Assembly: GCA_017592665.1 (NCBI GenBank)
Contig: JAGFNW010000009.1
Location: 62,001 to 126,000, forward strand
Length of the DNA: 64,000 nucleotides
From: Streptosporangiaceae bacterium NEAU-GS5
GTDB taxonomy: Bacteria > Actinomycetota > Actinomycetes > Streptosporangiales > Streptosporangiaceae
Direction: 5' to 3'
In this document: one piece after another, positions 50,564-58,619 of the stretch
Layout of the letters: every line of letters begins with the position of its first letter
How positions within the stretch are numbered: position 1 is the first letter of the stretch
Program-made: the position numbers and the translations under genes
Notes under the pieces: generated by a model
What the model saw: the letters and a program-made list of their open reading frames with translations, nothing else
What the model was told of the DNA's origin: nothing
The model's database searches: none

Positions 50564-53344
50564 ATGCTCAACCGCAAGGACCACCACGCCCTGCGCGTCC
50601 GGCTCCCAGGCGCGGACGCCGAGCTGATCGCCAAGCGCCTCAGCGAGCTGGCGCCGCACACCCCCTTGTGGGTGGAGCCCGCCGGGCCATCCACCGACCC
50701 CCTGTCCGCCCGCCGCCGCGCCCGCGAAACCACCCGCCCCGTGCCCCCCGCCGCCGGTGTCCGTGCCGTGCTCATCGAATATTCCGACGGGCCGGCCGAC
50801 CTCGTGCTCGTTGCTCACCGCGCCGCCGTCGGGCGGTCGGCCCTCCGGCGCCTGGCCGCCGCGCTCCTCGGCGAAACCGAGGCCGAGCCGATCGTCCCGG
50901 CCGTCCCGAGCGTCTCGGTCGTTCCGGCCGCGGACACCGGGTCCGACGTCCGCCTGCCGGTCGTCGCGCCGGGATGGGGGATGGGGGACCCGCGTGCCGG
51001 TGACGAGGTCCGCGAGCACCGCCTCGCCCTGCCCGCCGGCACCGCCGCCGATCCCGCCTCCTGGCTGGCCGCCATCGCCGTCGTGCTGGCCCGCTACAGC
51101 CCGGAAGAATCCCAGGAGTCCGTCACCGTCGGCCTCTTCGACGCCGAACGCCCCGGCCCCCTGCGGGCCGCCACCGCCAACGTGGCCGCCGGCACCCTCG
51201 GCGACCTGGCCACCCGCATCGCACAAGACCTCGTGATGGCCCCCGCGTCGGCCCCCGCGCCTTCGGTCGGGTTGGTGGTGGATGTCAGCGAGGAGGATTC
51301 GGAGGATCTGGGGGCGGACGTGGAGTCGACGCCGTTCCTTGAGCCGCCGTTTCCGCTGACCATCGTGCTGTCCCGGATGGCGGGCGGGGTGTCGTTGCGG
51401 GCCGTGCACCGGCTGGCGGACGTCGGTCCGCAGATGGCGGCGCAGTTCCTGCGGCACCTGGCGCACGCGCATCGGTATGTGGCGGTCACGCCGGATCTGC
51501 CGGCCGTACGGGCCGGGCTGTACGACGCGGCGGAGCTGCGCCGGATCCGGGAGCTGGGCCTGCCGCCGCGCGCACTGGACACTCGTCCGCGGCGCATCGA
51601 GAAAGTCTTCGCCGAGCGGGCCGCCGAGACCCCGGACGCGGTCGCGCTGTCCGACGACGACTTGCAGGTCACCTATCGCGAGCTGGACGAGTGGTCGGAC
51701 CAGCTGGCGCACGGGCTGCGCGGCGCGGGCGTGCGCGACGGCGACTTCGTCGGTGTCTGTCTCGACCGCTCGGCCGAGCTGATCGCGATCCTCCTCGCCA
51801 TCCTCAAGGCCGGCGCCGTGTATGTGCCGATGGACCCGGCCTACCCGGTCGACCGGCTCGCCTACACCACCGAGGACTCCGGGATCGGCGTCCTGGTGAC
51901 CCGGCTCGCCGAGTTTCCCGCGCCCGACGGCGTCCAGGCCGTCACGCCCGACCGGATCTCCGAACTGGGCGCTCCGCACGAGCGCACGGGACCGCCCGCC
52001 AGCGCGGCACGCCCCGCCGACCCGGCGTACGTGATCTACACATCCGGCTCGACCGGACGCCCCAAGGGGGTGCTCGTCGCGCACGCCAATGTCATCAGCC
52101 TGCTCGACGCCACCCGCGACGGTTTCGGACTCGGCTCGGCCGACGTGTGGACGTTCTTCCACTCCATCGCCTTCGACTTCTCCGTCTGGGAGGTCTGGGG
52201 GAGCCTGCTCACCGGCGGACAACTGGTCGTCGTCCCCTACTGGGTGTCGCGGTCGCCGGAGCAGTTCCGCGCGCTGCTGCGCGACCGGAAGGTCACCGTG
52301 CTGAACCAGACGCCGTCGGCCTTCCTCCAGCTCGTGGCGGCCGACCGGGGGTGCCACGACCAGCTGGCCGTACGCCTGGTGATATTCGGCGGCGAGGCGC
52401 TGGAGACGCCGGCGCTGCTGCCGTGGCTGGACCGCTATCCGGAGTCGCGCTGCCGCCTGGTCAACATGTACGGCATCACCGAGACGACGGTCCACGTCAC
52501 CGAGCAGACCCTGGATCGCGGGATGGCCCTGTGCGGCTCGCGTTCGGTCGGTCGTCCGCTCCCCGGCTGGAACGTGTACGTCATGGACGCGGCCGGACGG
52601 CCCGCGCCCCCCGGCGTGATCGGCGAGATCTACGTCGGCGGCGCCGGCGTGGCCCTCGGCTACCTCGGCAAGCCCGGGCTGACCGCGCAGCGTTTCCCGG
52701 CCGACCCGGTCACCGGCGAGCGGCTCTATCGAAGCGGCGACCGCGGCCGCCTGCGCCCCGACGGCATGCTCGAGCACCTCGGCCGCATGGACAACCAGGT
52801 CAAGCTGCGCGGCTTCAGGATCGAGCTGGACGAGATCCGGCTGGTCCTGGTCGAGAGCCCGGGCGTGACCGCGGCCGCCGTCATGCTGCGCCAGGAGGAC
52901 CCCGACGACCCGGCCACGGCCCGCCTCGACGCGTACGTCGTGCTCTCGGACGGCGCCTCCACCGCCGACCTCCGGCAGCACCTGGCGCGGGTGCTGCCGG
53001 ACTACATGCTGCCGAGCACGGTCACGGCGCTGCCGGTGATCCCGCTGACCGCCAACGGGAAGGCCGACCTGAAGGCGCTGCCCGCCCCCGTCGCCGACCC
53101 GCCCACCCCGGCGGAGACGGTCGAGAGCACGGGCGACGAGATCGCCGACGGGCTGCTCGAGGTCTGGCAGGAGATCTTCGGTTTTCCGGTGCGCGTCACC
53201 GACGACTTCTTCGCCCTGGGCGGCAACTCGCTGTTCGCCGTGCGGATGGCGGCGGCCATGCGGGAGCGCGGCATGCCGGCCCTGCATCCACGCACGCTCT
53301 ATCTGAACCCGACCGTCGGCCAGCTGACGATAGCGCTCCGATAG
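50564..53344 (+). CDS. NRPS5: stand-alone A(Thr)-T with degenerate N-terminal C-like domain
   Basis: A 926-residue protein. Residues 1-340 look like a shrunken condensation domain without the HHxxxDG motif (AHRAAVG near 84). The A domain spans 343-840 ([11 protein letters not shown] at 491, HSIAFDFSVWEVWG near 533, NQTPSAFLQL, VNMYGITETTVHVTEQT). T follows (FFALGGNSLFAVRM at 880). The pocket reads D-F-W-N-I-G-M-V-H-K, the textbook threonine code. With no active C domain and no TE it cannot act as a normal module. It is the natural source of threonine for the A-less C-T at the end of NRPS1, either by direct trans loading or by transfer. Start ATG 50564 has AGGAG. It ends the main NRPS operon. 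Confidence 0.92.
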   Translation: MLNRKDHHALRVRLPGADAELIAKRLSELAPHTPLWVEPAGPSTDPLSARRRARETTRPVPPAAGVRAVLIEYSDGPADLVLVAHRAAVGRSALRRLAAALLGETEAEPIVPAVPSVSVVPAADTGSDVRLPVVAPGWGMGDPRAGDEVREHRLALPAGTAADPASWLAAIAVVLARYSPEESQESVTVGLFDAERPGPLRAATANVAAGTLGDLATRIAQDLVMAPASAPAPSVGLVVDVSEEDSEDLGADVESTPFLEPPFPLTIVLSRMAGGVSLRAVHRLADVGPQMAAQFLRHLAHAHRYVAVTPDLPAVRAGLYDAAELRRIRELGLPPRALDTRPRRIEKVFAERAAETPDAVALSDDDLQVTYRELDEWSDQLAHGLRGAGVRDGDFVGVCLDRSAELIAILLAILKAGAVYVPMDPAYPVDRLAYTTEDSGIGVLVTRLAEFPAPDGVQAVTPDRISELGAPHERTGPPASAARPADPAYVIYTSGSTGRPKGVLVAHANVISLLDATRDGFGLGSADVWTFFHSIAFDFSVWEVWGSLLTGGQLVVVPYWVSRSPEQFRALLRDRKVTVLNQTPSAFLQLVAADRGCHDQLAVRLVIFGGEALETPALLPWLDRYPESRCRLVNMYGITETTVHVTEQTLDRGMALCGSRSVGRPLPGWNVYVMDAAGRPAPPGVIGEIYVGGAGVALGYLGKPGLTAQRFPADPVTGERLYRSGDRGRLRPDGMLEHLGRMDNQVKLRGFRIELDEIRLVLVESPGVTAAAVMLRQEDPDDPATARLDAYVVLSDGASTADLRQHLARVLPDYMLPSTVTALPVIPLTANGKADLKALPAPVADPPTPAETVESTGDEIADGLLEVWQEIFGFPVRVTDDFFALGGNSLFAVRMAAAMRERGMPALHPRTLYLNPTVGQLTIALR

Positions 53345-53412
53345 AGCCGCGATATAGGGCCCGGATACCAATGAAGGGACGTGGTGCGGGCCATAGCCGC
53401 TGACCTCAGCAC

Positions 53413-53431
53413 ACTTATACATATACACATA
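53413..53431. promoter_or_regulatory. AT-rich operator/promoter island before the EXLDI gene
   Basis: ACTTATACATATACACATA, with TATACA twice in tandem, is a sharp AT-rich island in otherwise very GC-rich DNA, 25 bp before the EXLDI start. It may be the promoter or the binding site for the EXLDI protein, whose N-terminus looks like a ribbon-helix-helix. Confidence 0.5.
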
Positions 53432-53455
53432 GCCGACCCGCCGAGAGGAGGAGCC

Positions 53456-53968
53456 GTGCCGAACAAGACCATCTACGTCTCCGATGAGGATCTGCCGCTC
53501 TACCAGCGGGCCCAGGAGCTCGCCGGCGGCAATCTGTCGCGGGCCATCTCCGCGGCCCTGCGCCGTTACATCGACCTGCAGGAGGCGACCGGAGATGGAT
53601 ACGAGGAGATCACGGTCCGGGTCGGTCGCGGGACTAGAAAACATGTTCGATTCGTGGGTTATCTGCTGGCGGAGTGGGGGAATAACAAAGCCGACTACGT
53701 CGAGATCATCCGCGTCTACCGCACTCGCAAGCAGAAGTTCGTCGTGCACCGCGAGCGCACGACCTCCTGGCGGCTCGGCGACGAGTCGCTCTTCGGCTGG
53801 CGCAGCCACCTGGGGCTCAACGGCCAGACCTGGGGCACCGTCAAGGGCGAGGCCACGGTCGACGTCGTCGACGCCCTGGAAGACCTGCGCGAGCAACTGC
53901 CCCCCGAGTTCCTCGAGATGCTCGCCGACATCGGCGACGAGCCCGTCATCGACGACCTCGATATCTGA
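53456..53968 (+). CDS. EXLDI family protein with ribbon-helix-helix-like N-terminus
   Basis: A 170-residue actinobacterial protein starting MPNKTIYVSDEDLPLYQRAQ and LSRAISAALRRYID, the pattern of a short ribbon-helix-helix DNA-binding domain, followed by a beta-rich region (RVYRTRKQKFVVHRERTTSW) and ending DDLDI, the family's C-terminal signature. It is probably a small autoregulator of the adjacent exporter. GTG 53456 is preceded by GAGGAGGAG. The ABC ATPase starts 30 bp downstream on the same strand, so the two are likely one operon. The AT-rich island at 53413-53431 is a candidate operator. Confidence 0.8.
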   Translation: MPNKTIYVSDEDLPLYQRAQELAGGNLSRAISAALRRYIDLQEATGDGYEEITVRVGRGTRKHVRFVGYLLAEWGNNKADYVEIIRVYRTRKQKFVVHRERTTSWRLGDESLFGWRSHLGLNGQTWGTVKGEATVDVVDALEDLREQLPPEFLEMLADIGDEPVIDDLDI

Positions 53969-53998
53969 CCCTGCTAACCCCCACTCCTTGGAGGAGCG

Positions 53999-54952
53999 AT
54001 GACCAGCACGTTAGCCCCGGCCATCGAGCTGGCCGGGCTGCGCAAGTCGTACGGCGAGCACGTGGTGCTCGACGGAGTCGACCTGACCGTTCCCGCGGGC
54101 ACGGTGTTCGCCCTGCTCGGCCCCAACGGGGCCGGCAAGACCACGACCGTCAACATCCTTTCCACGCTCATCCGCGCCGACGCCGGCGAGGTCCGCGTGG
54201 CCGGGCACGACGTCGTGCGCGAGGCGGACGCCGTACGCGGCAAGATCGGCGTCACCGGCCAGTTCTCGGCCGTCGACAACCTCATGACGGGCGAGGAGAA
54301 CCTGCACCTCATGGCCCGCCTGCACCACCTGCCGAAGGACCAGGCCAAGGCCAAGGTCGACGATCTGCTGGAGCGGTTCGACCTGGTGGAGGCGGCCGCG
54401 AAGACCGCGGCCACCTACTCGGGCGGCATGCGCCGGCGCCTCGACCTCGCCATGACCCTGCTCGGCACGCCGAGCCTGATCTTCCTGGACGAGCCCACGA
54501 CCGGCGTCGACCCCCGCGGTCGGCTGATCATTTGGGACATCGTCAAGGGCCTCGTCGCCGACGGCGTCAGCATCTTCCTCACCACGCAATACCTGGAGGA
54601 GGCCGACAAGCTGGCCAACCGCGTAGCCGTGCTCAACGGCGGCAAGATCGTGGCCGACGGCACCCCCAACGAGCTCAAGCGGCTCGTCCCCGGCGGCGCC
54701 ATCCACCTGGAGCTCGCCGACGTGGCGGCGCTCGAGGCGGCGGCCATGCTGTTCCCCGAGGGCGTGCGCGGCGACGACGACCTCAGCCTGCGGCTGCCGA
54801 GCGACGGCGGCATCGTCGCGCTGCGCCGCGTGCTCGACAGCGTCGAGCAGGCCGGGATCGAGGCCACGAGCATCTCGGTCACCACCCCTGACCTCGACGA
54901 CGTGTTCCTCGCCCTCACCGACCCGAGCGCCAGAAAGGAGCCCGTGCGATGA
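53999..54952 (+). CDS. ABC exporter ATPase, DrrA family
   Basis: A 317-residue ATPase with Walker [13 protein letters not shown] near residue 38, signature TYSGGMRRRLDLA near 139, Walker B LIFLDEPTTGVD near 159 and the DrrA-type C-terminal end DLDDVFLALTDP. It powers the permease encoded immediately after it, with which it overlaps by 4 bp (ATGA). The position at the end of the NRPS operon suggests product export and self-resistance. The ribosome site is TTGGAGGAGCG. Confidence 0.95.
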   Translation: MTSTLAPAIELAGLRKSYGEHVVLDGVDLTVPAGTVFALLGPNGAGKTTTVNILSTLIRADAGEVRVAGHDVVREADAVRGKIGVTGQFSAVDNLMTGEENLHLMARLHHLPKDQAKAKVDDLLERFDLVEAAAKTAATYSGGMRRRLDLAMTLLGTPSLIFLDEPTTGVDPRGRLIIWDIVKGLVADGVSIFLTTQYLEEADKLANRVAVLNGGKIVADGTPNELKRLVPGGAIHLELADVAALEAAAMLFPEGVRGDDDLSLRLPSDGGIVALRRVLDSVEQAGIEATSISVTTPDLDDVFLALTDPSARKEPVR

Positions 54953-55731
54953 GCACCCACGTTGTCGCCGACTCGGCGACCATGTTCCGGCGCAACCTGC
55001 TGCACATGATCCGCTATCCGGCGGTCACCATCCCGGTCGTCTTCACGCCGATCGTCCTGCTCCTGCTGTTCGTGTACGTCTTCGGCGGCACGCTCGGCGC
55101 GGGGCTCGGAGCCGGTGGCGGCCGGGCCGAATACCTCGCCTACATCACGCCGGCGATCCTCCTGCTGGCCAACACGGCCAACGCGCAGGGCATCGCCATC
55201 TCCGTGGCGACCGACATGACCGAGGGCATCATCGCCCGCTTCCGGACCATGCCGATCTCCCGTAGCTCGGTGCTCGCCGGACACGTGTTCGGCGGCCTCG
55301 TCCAGTCCCTGATCGCCATGGCCGCCTCCCTGGTGGTCTCGCTGCTGCTGGGCTTCCGGCCGCAGGCGAGCGGGGCCGGCTGGATCGGGCTGCTGGCGCT
55401 GCTGGTCCTGATCTCGTTCGCGATCTCCTGGCTGTCGGTGGCCTTCGGCCTGGCGGCGCGCAGCGTGGAGTCGGCCAGCAACCTGCCCATGCTCCTGCTT
55501 CTCCTGCCGGTCCTCAGCAGCGGCTTCGTGCCGGTCGACTCGATGCCGTCGGGCTTGAAGTGGTTCGCGGAGTATCAGCCGTTCACCCCGATCATCGAGT
55601 CCATCCGCGGCCTGTTCGCCGGGCACGTGGAGACCTCCGACCTGCTGGCCGCGCTGATCTGGATCGTGGCGACAGCCGTCCTCGGCTACATGTGGGCGCG
55701 CTCCCTGTTCCAGCGCCGCGCCCTGCGTTAG
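54949..55731 (+). CDS. ABC-2 type permease, DrrB family
   Basis: A 260-residue membrane protein with about six hydrophobic segments and the DrrB/ABC-2 pattern (RNLLHMIRYPAVTIPVVFTP, then PAILLLANTANAQGIAI, LLLLLPVLSSGFVPVDSMP and WFAEYQPFTPIIE). It forms the membrane half of the exporter with the preceding ATPase. Its last codons, CTGCGTTAG, are the first unit of a tandem repeat that runs past the stop codon (55723-55810). Confidence 0.95.
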   Translation: MSTHVVADSATMFRRNLLHMIRYPAVTIPVVFTPIVLLLLFVYVFGGTLGAGLGAGGGRAEYLAYITPAILLLANTANAQGIAISVATDMTEGIIARFRTMPISRSSVLAGHVFGGLVQSLIAMAASLVVSLLLGFRPQASGAGWIGLLALLVLISFAISWLSVAFGLAARSVESASNLPMLLLLLPVLSSGFVPVDSMPSGLKWFAEYQPFTPIIESIRGLFAGHVETSDLLAALIWIVATAVLGYMWARSLFQRRALR

Positions 55732-55810
55732 AAGCGCTGCGTTAGAAGCGCTGCGTTAGAAAGCCCTGCGTTAGAAAGCCCTGCGTCAGCAAGCCCTGCG
55801 TTAGACAGCG
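55723..55810. repeat. 14-15 bp tandem repeat, six copies, spanning the permease stop
   Basis: Six contiguous units of CTGCGTTAGAA(A)GC(G/C): two of 14 bp, then three of 15 bp and a last unit CTGCGTTAGACAGCG. The first unit holds the permease stop codon, so every later unit carries a copy of CTGCGTTAG except the fifth, which has GTCAG. The rest of the 263-bp gap 55732-55994 has no gene I can support. Confidence 0.9.
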
Positions 55811-55994
55811 CCTTCATACAAAGCCGGGCGGGCCTCGCGCATCGAGGCCCGCACCGGCCCTCCTGCCACGCCACCGGGCCTGACAACGATCTGGACCAGG
55901 CCTGACTTTGGCGAGACAACGGCGAGACATCCGCGAGACACCGGCCCCGACGTCGGCGAACCATTGAACCCATCCATGAAAGGAGAGCCACGCC

Positions 55995-56909
55995 ATGCCA
56001 TCAGTGATCGAGATGCGCTCGGTCGACAAGGCCTACGGCGCGTTCAAGGCGCTCGACGGGCTTGATCTCACGGTCGAGGCCGGCAAGGTCGCGGGCTTCC
56101 TCGGCCCCAACGGAGCCGGCAAGACGACCACGATCCGCATCCTGCTCGGCCTGCTCCGCGCCGACAAGGGTGTCGTCAAGGTGCTCGGGGGCGACCCGTG
56201 GAGCGACGCCGTCCGCCTGCACCGCCGCATCTCGTACGTGCCGGGCGACGTCACCCTCTGGCCCAACCTCACCGGCGGCCAGGTCATCGACCTGCTCGCC
56301 CGGCTGCGCGGCAAGGCCGACCGGGCCCGGCGCGAGGCGATGCTCGAGCGGTTCGAGCTCGACCCGACCAAGAAGACCCGCACCTACTCCAAGGGAAACC
56401 GGCAGAAGGTCGCGCTGGTGGCCGCCCTGGCCTCCGACGCCGAACTCCTGATCCTCGACGAGCCGACCTCCGGCCTCGACCCGCTCATGGAGGCCGTGTT
56501 CACCGAGTCGGTCCGCGAGGCCAAGCGCGCCGGCCGCTCGGTCCTGCTGTCCAGCCACATCCTGGCCGAGGTCGAAGCCCTCTGCGACACCGTCACCATC
56601 ATCCGGAAGGGCCACGCCGTACAGTCCGGCAGCCTGGCCGACCTGCGGCGGCTCACCCGCTCCACGGTCGTCGCCGTGACCGCGCGCGACGCCCGCTCGC
56701 TCGCCTCCGAGCCCGGGGTCGAGGGTCTTGTCGCCGAGGGCGACAAGGTCACCTTCAAGGTGGAGAACAGCCGCCTCGACCAGGTCGTCCGCCTGCTCGG
56801 CGAGTTCGGCGTGCGCTCCCTGGTCTGCAACCCGCCGTCGCTGGAGGAGCTGTTCCTGCGGCAGTACGGCGACGCCCCGGCGGAGCCCGTGCTGGCGGGT
56901 GCGCGGTGA
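55995..56909 (+). CDS. ABC exporter ATPase 2
   Basis: A 304-residue ATPase: Walker [13 protein letters not shown] near residue 37, the variant signature [12 protein letters not shown] near 132 (SKGNR in place of SGG), Walker [13 protein letters not shown] near 152 and the C-terminal [12 protein letters not shown]. The variant signature is usual for partners of two-domain ABC-2 permeases such as the one encoded next, with which it overlaps by 4 bp (GTGA). A second exporter may carry another export or resistance function. The start follows AAAGGAGAG. Confidence 0.93.
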   Translation: MPSVIEMRSVDKAYGAFKALDGLDLTVEAGKVAGFLGPNGAGKTTTIRILLGLLRADKGVVKVLGGDPWSDAVRLHRRISYVPGDVTLWPNLTGGQVIDLLARLRGKADRARREAMLERFELDPTKKTRTYSKGNRQKVALVAALASDAELLILDEPTSGLDPLMEAVFTESVREAKRAGRSVLLSSHILAEVEALCDTVTIIRKGHAVQSGSLADLRRLTRSTVVAVTARDARSLASEPGVEGLVAEGDKVTFKVENSRLDQVVRLLGEFGVRSLVCNPPSLEELFLRQYGDAPAEPVLAGAR

Positions 56910-58510
56910 CCGCATTCGCCGCCACCGGCGCGCTCACCCGCTTCGCGCTGCGGCGCGAGCGGGCCCGGCTGACCACGCTCACGGTCGTGCTGGTCGGGCT
57001 GCTCGCGCTGTCGGTGCCGGCGCTCGCCAAGGCGTACGCCACGGCCGAGCAGCAGCAGGAGCGGGCCAAGCTCATGCGCACCCCGGTCGGCATCATCTTC
57101 GGCGGGCCCGGCTACGGGCTCGGCCACTACACCATCGGCCCGATGGTCGTGAACGAGATGCTGCCGGTGCTGGTCATCGCGCTGATCATCGTGAACGTGC
57201 TGATCGTGATCCGGCACACCCGGGCCGAGGAGGAGACCGGACGCGCCGAACTGATCCGCGCCGCCGCCGTCGGCCGCCGTGCGCCGATCACCTCGGCGCT
57301 GCTGACGTGCCTGGCCGGCGACGTCGTCATCGGCGCGCTCACCGCGCTCGTGCTCGCGGGCGGCAATCTGCCGGCCGCCGACTCGGCCGCCACCGGCCTC
57401 GGGCTCGCCCTGACCGGACTGTCGTTCGCCGCCATCACCGTGGTGATCGCCCAGGTCACGGCGCACGCCCGGACCGCGGTCGGGCTGTCGGCGCTGGCGT
57501 TCGGCGGGCTCTACCTGCTCCGCGTGCTCGGCGACTTCGTGGCGCCCGGCGGCTCCACGCTGTCCTGGTTCTCGCCCAGCGAATGGGTCTTCCAGGCCAG
57601 GCCGTACGTCGAGCTGCGCTGGTGGCCCCTGGCGCTGCACGCGATCTTGTTCGTGGTCGCCGTGCCCGTGGCGTACCTGCTGGCCGCGCACCGGGACGTC
57701 GGCACGGGACTGGTCGCGCCCCGGCCCGGGCCGGCCGTCGCCGGGCGGTGGCTGTCCGGCACGCTCGCGCTGCACCTTCGGCTGCAGCGGGGCACGGTCA
57801 TCACCTGGACGATCGTCGCCGCGCTGCTCGGGCTGTTCTACGGGGGGCTGAGCAGCCAGGTCTCGGGGATGTTCCAGAAGAACCCGGACACCATCCGGAT
57901 GTTCGGCGGCGACCTGTCGCGGATCACGGACGGTTTCCTGGCCACGATGCTGGTCTACGTGTCCATCTTGTCGACCATCGTCGCGATCGTCTCGGTGACC
58001 CGGATCCGCTCGGAGGAGCGGGACGGGCGCGCCGAGATCGTGCTGGCCACGCCCACCGGCCGGGTCCGCTGGATGGGCACGGCCCTGCTCACCGGTGCCG
58101 TGACCGCCACGGTCACGCAGATCCTCGGCGGGTTCTGCCTGGCGCTCACCGCTTCGGGCGCGCTGCGCGACCCGGGCCTGCTCGGCACGCTCAGCCTGGC
58201 CACGTTCAACTACCTGCCGATCCCGCTGCTGTTCGCCGGGGTCGCGGCGCTGGTGTTCGGCCTGTTCCCGCGCGCGGCGACCGCGCTGCCGTGGGCGCTG
58301 CTCGGCCTCGGCCTCGCGGTCACGCTGCTCAGCGGCCTGATCGAACTGCCGGCGTGGATGAAGAAGCTGTCCCCGTTCAACATCCCCGCGCTGGTGCCGC
58401 TCCAGGACGTCGACGCGACGCCGCTGCTGGCGATGGGCGGCGCGGCCGTCGTCGCGGCCGCGCTCGGTCTCGTCGCGTTCCGGCTGCGCGACCTGGCGGC
58501 CACGGCCTAG
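56906..58510 (+). CDS. ABC-2 type permease with duplicated membrane domain
   Basis: A 534-residue membrane protein with roughly twelve hydrophobic segments in two halves (first [20 protein letters not shown], second [20 protein letters not shown]). Each half carries a cytosolic RxxEExGRAEL-like element ([38 protein letters not shown]), so it is a fused pair of permease domains. It works with the ATPase just upstream. The GTG at 56906 lies inside the ATPase stop. A strong terminator follows. Confidence 0.92.
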   Translation: MTAFAATGALTRFALRRERARLTTLTVVLVGLLALSVPALAKAYATAEQQQERAKLMRTPVGIIFGGPGYGLGHYTIGPMVVNEMLPVLVIALIIVNVLIVIRHTRAEEETGRAELIRAAAVGRRAPITSALLTCLAGDVVIGALTALVLAGGNLPAADSAATGLGLALTGLSFAAITVVIAQVTAHARTAVGLSALAFGGLYLLRVLGDFVAPGGSTLSWFSPSEWVFQARPYVELRWWPLALHAILFVVAVPVAYLLAAHRDVGTGLVAPRPGPAVAGRWLSGTLALHLRLQRGTVITWTIVAALLGLFYGGLSSQVSGMFQKNPDTIRMFGGDLSRITDGFLATMLVYVSILSTIVAIVSVTRIRSEERDGRAEIVLATPTGRVRWMGTALLTGAVTATVTQILGGFCLALTASGALRDPGLLGTLSLATFNYLPIPLLFAGVAALVFGLFPRAATALPWALLGLGLAVTLLSGLIELPAWMKKLSPFNIPALVPLQDVDATPLLAMGGAAVVAAALGLVAFRLRDLAATA

Positions 58511-58526
58511 CGACTAACGGCTCTTT

Positions 58527-58571
58527 CACGTACGGGCCGGGACATGTGACACGTGTCCCGGCCCGTACGTG
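58527..58571. terminator. 18-bp perfect hairpin between convergent genes
   Basis: CACGTACGGGCCGGGACA (58527-58544) pairs perfectly with TGTCCCGGCCCGTACGTG (58554-58571), with a 9-nt loop. It lies 16 bp after the permease stop and 48 bp before the end of the LAL gene on the other strand, so it can stop both transcripts. Confidence 0.8.
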
Positions 58572-58619
58572 CAACGCCGTGCGCCTGATCCTGGCGGCCG
58601 AGATCGAGCGGGGGGTTGG

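Noticed and set aside
50564-53344. NRPS5 as an ordinary terminal module
   Set aside because: It has no intact C domain motif and no release domain, while NRPS4 already ends with a TE.
55723-55810. CRISPR array
   Set aside because: Units are 14-15 bp, contiguous and without spacers, and no cas genes are near.
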